From contig NW_026042445.1 of assembly GCF_023856365.1 (NCBI RefSeq), forward strand, positions 124,001-188,000: a stretch of DNA of 64,000 bases. The letters run 5' to 3'. Under the pieces are notes generated by a model, which did no database searches, was not told where the DNA came from, and was given only the letters and a program-made list of their open reading frames with translations. The position numbers were made by a program, and so were the translations under genes. The DNA comes from Brienomyrus brachyistius. Taxonomy: Eukaryota; Chordata; Actinopteri; Osteoglossiformes; Mormyridae. Numbering within the stretch: position 1 is the stretch's first letter; the number at the start of each line of letters is the position of its first letter. Below are positions 58,595 to 64,000 of this stretch, piece by piece.

Positions 58595-61500
58595 CCGGTT
58601 GAGTGAACGCTGGCGCGTTTTTGCTGCCGCTGCTCACCGGTATTCTTATTTTTAATTTTATTTTTAAATATTTTTAGTAAACACCTTTTATCTATTTATA
58701 TTTTCTGACACTACTGGCGGATTTTGCAAGAGTTTGAGTATTGGGCCTAGTTTAACCTACCGGTTTGTTTTGGCTGCGGTCTCCCACGGACTACAATATC
58801 TGACGGATTCTTTTTACCTGGCTGCCTGGTTTTCCGGCGTCTTCCCCTGTGATGTTGTCTGGTAGGACCTGTGTACTGTTCGTGTTTGCCTGGACTCTCA
58901 TGTCGTTGGTCCATCGACCTGGTTTTGGCCTTTACCAGTATACAGCTGATGCGCTCCTCCGACTTCGCTTTCACCTGGCTGCTCTACCGCCGGCTGTGCT
59001 TCATCCTTACACGGACATCGCATTTTTCCCTCGCCGAAAGTATATTCATCGGGGCTCTCGCCGGAACTTTCATTATGACAACGCCAAGCCAATACAATCT
59101 TTCTGGTCCACTTCTCGTTGTTCTCCACTGAACTCTGACCGGGCTGTTAACCACAGTGTATTAGCCAGCCTGGCCAGGTCGGCTAACACTTTCGCCAAAT
59201 CTGATAGCACCTGTGTCAACTTCGGTCTGCTTAACATCCGCTCGCTTACGAGCAAGGGACATCTCGTTCAAGACCTCCTCACCGACCGTAAGTTTGATTT
59301 TTTCTGTTTGACTGAAACGTGGCAGCAGCCCAAAGATTTCTCCCAGCTCAACGACTCCACTCCCCCGGGGTTTGTTTACACCTGTCAACCTCGGGAGTCC
59401 GGCCGTGGTGGAGGTCTTGCGGTAATCTATCGTGAGAATTGGAAAGTTCGGTCGTTGTCGGTACCTATCTTTAGTTCTTTTGAATCCGTTGTTTGTCAAC
59501 TCTCGGGACCTGTTCCAACTGTTGTAGTTGCTATCTACCGTCCTCCAAAGCCAAATTCTGATTTCATAAGTGACTTTGCCGATCTGTTGACCCACTTGGC
59601 TACTATTTCTCCTAATATAATACTCCTGGGTGATTTCAACATACATATGGACAACAGTAATCATCCTCTCACCATAAACTTTTCATCCTGCCTCGACAGT
59701 TTTGGTTTCAATCAATATATAAACTTTCCCACTCATACTAAGGGCCATACTTTGGACTTAGTTTGCTGCTCTGGATTAACTCCTTTCAACTGTAAGGCTG
59801 ACGAACTGCCAATCACTGATCATCTGTTACTCTCTTTTAATGTTAAAATGACCCTTTCTGTATTAAAGAATCCTCGCACCATTTCTTACCGTAACATCAA
59901 ACAAATTAATTCTGACACCCTTTCTGTTGCTTTTTCAAGTATTTTGCATTTCAATAACTTGCTCACTTTAGATGATCTGGTTTCTCATTATAACAGTAGT
60001 CTTAATAGTATTTTAAATTCTGTTGCTCCTATAAAAATCAAATCTGTATTATTTTCTCAGTCAGCACCCTGGTATACAGCTGAACTCAGGCTTATGAAAG
60101 CAAAGGGTCGACAGCTTGAACGTCTGTATAAAAGAACTGGTCTCACAATCCATAAAGAAATGTATAATAATCATATTTCATATTATAAGGAATGCATTAA
60201 TCAAACCAAATCTACTTATTTTACTAACATTGTCTGTTCAAATGAAGATTCTACTAAATCACTGTTTTCACTGCTTAACTCTACTTTCAAGCCACCAGAT
60301 TCTCTACCTATTCACCTCTATTCATCTTCCTTTTGTGACTCTCTAATGTTATTTTTCATTAACAAAATTCACAAAATCCATCAAGACTTGGTTCCTGATG
60401 TTTTTTGTAGTACCTCTCCTGAAATTATGTTGCCATTACATTGTTTTTCTGCTTTTCAGCTTCCCTCTGTTTCTGATATTTCAGATCTTATCTGTAAGTC
60501 AAAATCCTCCACCTGTCAGTTAGACCCCATTCCTACACCTCTAGTCAAAGCCTGTCTACCCTCTCTGCTTCCCCTTATTTTTGCAATCATTCATTCTTCA
60601 CTAACCACTGGAACCGTTCCTGTTTCTTTCAAAACTTCTGCTATCACCCCAGTATTGAAAAAAACAGGTCTTGATCCTAATCATTTTGATAATTTCCGCC
60701 CTATCTCAAATTTACCATTCCTTTCAAAAATTCTTGAAAAAATAGTTGCAACCCAGATTCATTCTCACTTAACTAATAATTTATATGAACAGTTTCAGTC
60801 CGGTTTTCGCCCTCTCCATAGCACTGAAACAGCACTCATAAAAATAACCAATGACCTTCTTATGGCAGCTGACTCTGGGTTTCTTACCATTCTTATTCTC
60901 CTTGATCTGAGCGCAGCCTTTGACACTATCTCTCACTCTGTTCTTCTTAGTAGGTTAATCTCCATTGGTCTCTCCCATACACCATTAGATTGGTTTAAAT
61001 CATATTTGTCTGACCGCACTCAGTTTATCCAGCTTAAATCTTTCACTTCTCAGCCTTCCCCTGTTGCCACTGGTGTCCCCCAGGGATCTGTTCTGGGGCC
61101 CCTCCTCTTCATTATTTACCTTCTTCCTCTTGGTCATATCTTCCGTAAATATAATATTCATTTTCACTGCTATGCCGACGACACCCAGCTTTATTTGTCT
61201 ACTAAACCTGATTCCACTCTTCCTCCACCTTCCCTTAGCCTCTGTTTAGCTGAACTTAAATCATGGTTTTCTTCAAACTTTCTTAAACTTAATAGTACTA
61301 AAACAGAGTTTCTTCTAGTAGGCTCCAAATCAACAATATCCAAAACTAATTGTTTTCCCATTGCCATAGATGACTCTTTGGTTTCCCCGTCCCCATATGT
61401 GAAAAGCCTTGGTGTCATACTAGATAGCACTTTATCTTTTAATTCACATATCAATAATATCACTCGGTCTGCATATTTTCATCTGCGCAACATTAATCGT

Positions 61501-62168
61501 CTCCGTTCTTCTCTCACCCCACACGCCACCGCCATTCTTGTCCATAGTCTTGTCACTTCCCGTATCGATTACTGTAATTCACTCTTATTTGGTCTTACTC
61601 AAAAATCCATCAATAAGCTCCAACTTGTCCAGAACTCTGCTGCTCGCATTATCACCAGGACCCCTTCTATCCACCGCATCACTCCTGTTCTGCAGCAGCT
61701 TCACTGGCTACCAGTTAAATATCGCATCAATTTCAAAATCCTCCTGTATACATTTAAGGCCATACACCACCTCTCCCCTCCATATTTGTCTGATTTGGTT
61801 CAGGTCGCCATTCCATCTCGCTGCCTCAGATCCTCTTCCTCTCTTCTTCTCTCTGTCCCTTCCCACCGTCTTGCCACTATGGGGAGCAGGGCTTTCTGCT
61901 GCTCTGCTCCCCGGCTCTGGAATTCGCTTCCTCCCGACATTACTAACATTACTTCTCTTCCTCTGTTTAAATCTAGACTCAAAACTCACTTGTTTAAAAC
62001 TGCATATTCCATATAACCATTTTTTGAATCTGTCTTCTTATTTTGGATTGTTTTTTAAGGATTATGTTAATTATCTCCTTTTATGTTTGTTTTATCATTT
62101 GTTGTGTACAGTGCCCTTGAGTGTCTTGAAAGGCGCTTTTAAATAAAATGTATTATTATTATTATTAT
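58595..62168 (+). mobile_element. L2-type LINE inserted in the satellite
   Basis: Unique sequence starts at CCGGTTGAGTGAACGC right after satellite, and ends with ACAGTGCCCTTGAGTG, a short hairpin-like 3' end, AATAAAATG and (TTA)n, directly continuing into satellite. That tail is the L2/CR1-group style. The length of about 3.57 kb includes a 5' leader of about 250 bp, one ORF and a short 3' UTR, so it looks close to full length. A target duplication cannot be judged because the flanks are repetitive. Confidence 0.9.
58852..62016 (+). CDS. L2 LINE protein: APE endonuclease and reverse transcriptase
   Basis: An intact ORF of about 1054 codons begins at ATG 58852 (58849 is an in-frame GTG). Residue numbers here count from that GTG. 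The apurinic-type endonuclease (about 123-330) shows LLNIRS (127-132), TETW (155-158), GDFNIH (261-266), TLDLV (301-305) and the ending ITDH (322-325). The RT domain shows [42 protein letters not shown] (D686 region), [12 protein letters not shown] (from 742) and the active site YADD (775-778). The C-terminal region ends [13 protein letters not shown]. It has the L2-group layout, would nick target DNA and prime reverse transcription, and may also serve SINEs that share its 3' end. No stop or frameshift is present, so the copy is young or recently active. Confidence 0.93.
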   Translation: MLSGRTCVLFVFAWTLMSLVHRPGFGLYQYTADALLRLRFHLAALPPAVLHPYTDIAFFPRRKYIHRGSRRNFHYDNAKPIQSFWSTSRCSPLNSDRAVNHSVLASLARSANTFAKSDSTCVNFGLLNIRSLTSKGHLVQDLLTDRKFDFFCLTETWQQPKDFSQLNDSTPPGFVYTCQPRESGRGGGLAVIYRENWKVRSLSVPIFSSFESVVCQLSGPVPTVVVAIYRPPKPNSDFISDFADLLTHLATISPNIILLGDFNIHMDNSNHPLTINFSSCLDSFGFNQYINFPTHTKGHTLDLVCCSGLTPFNCKADELPITDHLLLSFNVKMTLSVLKNPRTISYRNIKQINSDTLSVAFSSILHFNNLLTLDDLVSHYNSSLNSILNSVAPIKIKSVLFSQSAPWYTAELRLMKAKGRQLERLYKRTGLTIHKEMYNNHISYYKECINQTKSTYFTNIVCSNEDSTKSLFSLLNSTFKPPDSLPIHLYSSSFCDSLMLFFINKIHKIHQDLVPDVFCSTSPEIMLPLHCFSAFQLPSVSDISDLICKSKSSTCQLDPIPTPLVKACLPSLLPLIFAIIHSSLTTGTVPVSFKTSAITPVLKKTGLDPNHFDNFRPISNLPFLSKILEKIVATQIHSHLTNNLYEQFQSGFRPLHSTETALIKITNDLLMAADSGFLTILILLDLSAAFDTISHSVLLSRLISIGLSHTPLDWFKSYLSDRTQFIQLKSFTSQPSPVATGVPQGSVLGPLLFIIYLLPLGHIFRKYNIHFHCYADDTQLYLSTKPDSTLPPPSLSLCLAELKSWFSSNFLKLNSTKTEFLLVGSKSTISKTNCFPIAIDDSLVSPSPYVKSLGVILDSTLSFNSHINNITRSAYFHLRNINRLRSSLTPHATAILVHSLVTSRIDYCNSLLFGLTQKSINKLQLVQNSAARIITRTPSIHRITPVLQQLHWLPVKYRINFKILLYTFKAIHHLSPPYLSDLVQVAIPSRCLRSSSSLLLSVPSHRLATMGSRAFCCSAPRLWNSLPPDITNITSLPLFKSRLKTHLFKTAYSI

Positions 62169-64000
62169 TAGCATATTAGCATATTAGCATATTAGCATAG
62201 CGTGTTAGCATATTAGCGTATTAGCATATTAGCATATTAGCATAGCATATTAGCATATTAGCATATTAGCATATTAGCATAGCATAGCGTGTTAGCATAT
62301 TAGCGTATTAGCATATTAGCATATTAGCATATTAGCATAGCATATTAGCATATTAGCATATTAGCATATTAGCATATTAGCATAGCGTGTTAGCATATTA
62401 GCATATTAGTATATTAGCATAGCATATTAGCATATTAGCATAGCGTGTTAGCATATTAGCATATTAGCATATAAGCATATTAGCATAGCGTGTTAGCATA
62501 TTAGCATATTAGCATATTAGCATATTAGCATAGCATATTAGCATATTAGCATATTAGCATATTAGCATAGCGTGTTAGCATATTAGCGTATTAGTATATT
62601 AGCGTATTAGCATATTAGTATATTAGCATAGCATATTAGCATATTAGCATAGCGTGTTAGCATATTAGCGTATTAGCATATTAGCATATTAGCATAGCAT
62701 ATTAGCATATTAGCATAGCGTGTTAGCATATTAGCGTATTAGCATATTAGCATATTAGCATAGCATATTAGCATATTAGCATATTAGCATATTAATATAT
62801 TAATATATTAGCATATTAGCATATTAGCATATTAGCATATTAGCATATTAGCATAGCGTGTTAGCATATTAGCAATTAGCATATTAGCATATTAGCATAG
62901 CATATTAGCATATTAGCATATTAGCATATTAGCATAGCGTGTTAGCATATTAGCATATTAGTATATTAGGATATTAGCATATTAGGATATTAGCATATTA
63001 GCATATTAGCATATTAGCATATTAACATATTAGGATATTAGCATAGCATATTAGCATATTAGCATATTAGCATATTAGCATAGCATATTAGCATAGCATA
63101 TTAGCATAGCATATTAGCATAGCATATTAGCATATTAGCATATTAGCATATTAGCATATTAGCATAGCGTGTGAGCATATTAGCATATTAGCATATTAGC
63201 ATATTAGCATATTAGCATAGCATACTGGCATATTAGCATATTAGTATATTAGCATATTAGCATATTAGCATAGCATATTAGCATATTAGCATAGCGTGTT
63301 AGCATATTAACGTATTAGCATATTAGCATATTAGCATAGCATATTAGCATATTAGCATAGCGTGTTAGCATATTAGCGTATTAGCATAGTATATTAGCAT
63401 AGCATATTAGCATATTAGCATAGTATATTAGCATATTAGCATATTAGCATTGCGTGTTAGCATATTAGCGTATTAGCAAATTAGCATATTATCATAGCAT
63501 ATTAGCATATTAACATATTAGCATATTTGCATATTAGCATATTAGCATAGCGTGTTAGCATATTAGCGTATTAGCATATTAGCATATTAGCATAGCATAT
63601 TAGCATATTAGCATATTAGCATATTAGCATATTAGTATAGCGTGTTAGCATATTAGCATATTAGCATATTAGCATATTAGCATATTAGCATATTTGCATA
63701 TTAGCATAGCGTGTTAGCATATTAGCATATTAGCATATTAGCATAGCGTGTTAGCATATTAGCGTATTAGAATATTAGCATATTAGCATAGCATATTAGC
63801 ATATTAGCATATTAGCATATTAGCATATTAGCATAGCGTGTTTGCTTATTAGCGTATTAGCATATTAGCATATTAGCATATTAGCATAGCGTGTTAGCAT
63901 ATTAGCGTATTAGCATATTAGCATATTAGCATATTAGCATAGCGTGTTAGCATATTAGCGTATTAGAATATTAGCATATTAGCATAGCATATTAGCATAT
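62169..64000 (+). repeat. TTAGCATA satellite array, part 2 (runs off the window)
   Basis: Same satellite, same strand orientation and same variants as before the LINE, continuing to the last base. The combined array is at least 13.3 kb. Confidence 0.97.

Overview
This is eukaryotic DNA, almost certainly from a ray-finned (teleost) fish. The reasons are an immunoglobulin-type V exon with a built-in J-like end (novel immune-type receptor style), Tc1, L2 and hAT elements, a K02A2.6-like Ty3/Gypsy element, and several copies of one tRNA-derived SINE ending in an ATGG repeat. The species cannot be told from the window. There is no operon structure. Most of the window is transposons of several ages, many nested in one another, with a few host exons between them.

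Layout. 1-7.7 kb: quiet DNA with hAT relics, a 71-bp tandem repeat made from LINE coding sequence (3.8-4.1 kb), a SINE, and a two-exon receptor gene start (5034-5588, +). 7.7-17.2 kb: a transposon pile-up of SINE copies, two related BED-finger-only hAT relics (9.06-10.07 and 14.81-15.52 kb), two different hAT transposase pseudogenes, and a 5'-truncated Gypsy element with a long open pol frame (11606-14131) and one LTR. 17.3-19.3 kb and 44.9-46.5 kb: the two arms of an old, diverged inverted duplication. It carries an exon-like segment with a conserved splice donor, and a SINE sits in the left copy only.

20500-29811: the standout feature, a near-perfect giant palindrome with arms of about 4.13 kb and a 1.05-kb loop. 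The 6-bp direct repeat TGTCTG flanks it on both sides, so it looks like one 9.3-kb foldback mobile element. It encodes no recognisable protein. Both outer ends carry a mirrored cluster of promoter-like motifs, and its centre is built from an array of roughly 0.9-1.0-kb units.

30-46.9 kb: mixed DNA. It holds a minus-strand multi-exon gene or pseudogene that resembles the mitoguardin C-terminus (35980-37106), exons of two teleost repeat-associated gene families (38.1-39.1 and 42.0-42.4 kb), a broken Tc1 transposon with exact TA duplications (40119-41720), LINE fragments and small MITEs. 46920-46992 is a tRNA-Leu(TAG)-like pseudogene with a collapsed D arm.

47.08 kb to the window end: a very large satellite of the octamer TTAGCATA with 5-bp additions, organised into higher-order blocks. 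A nearly full-length L2-type LINE with an intact ORF of about 1054 codons (58852-62016) is inserted in it. The genes here do not form a pathway; the window is chiefly a record of layered insertions around a satellite border.
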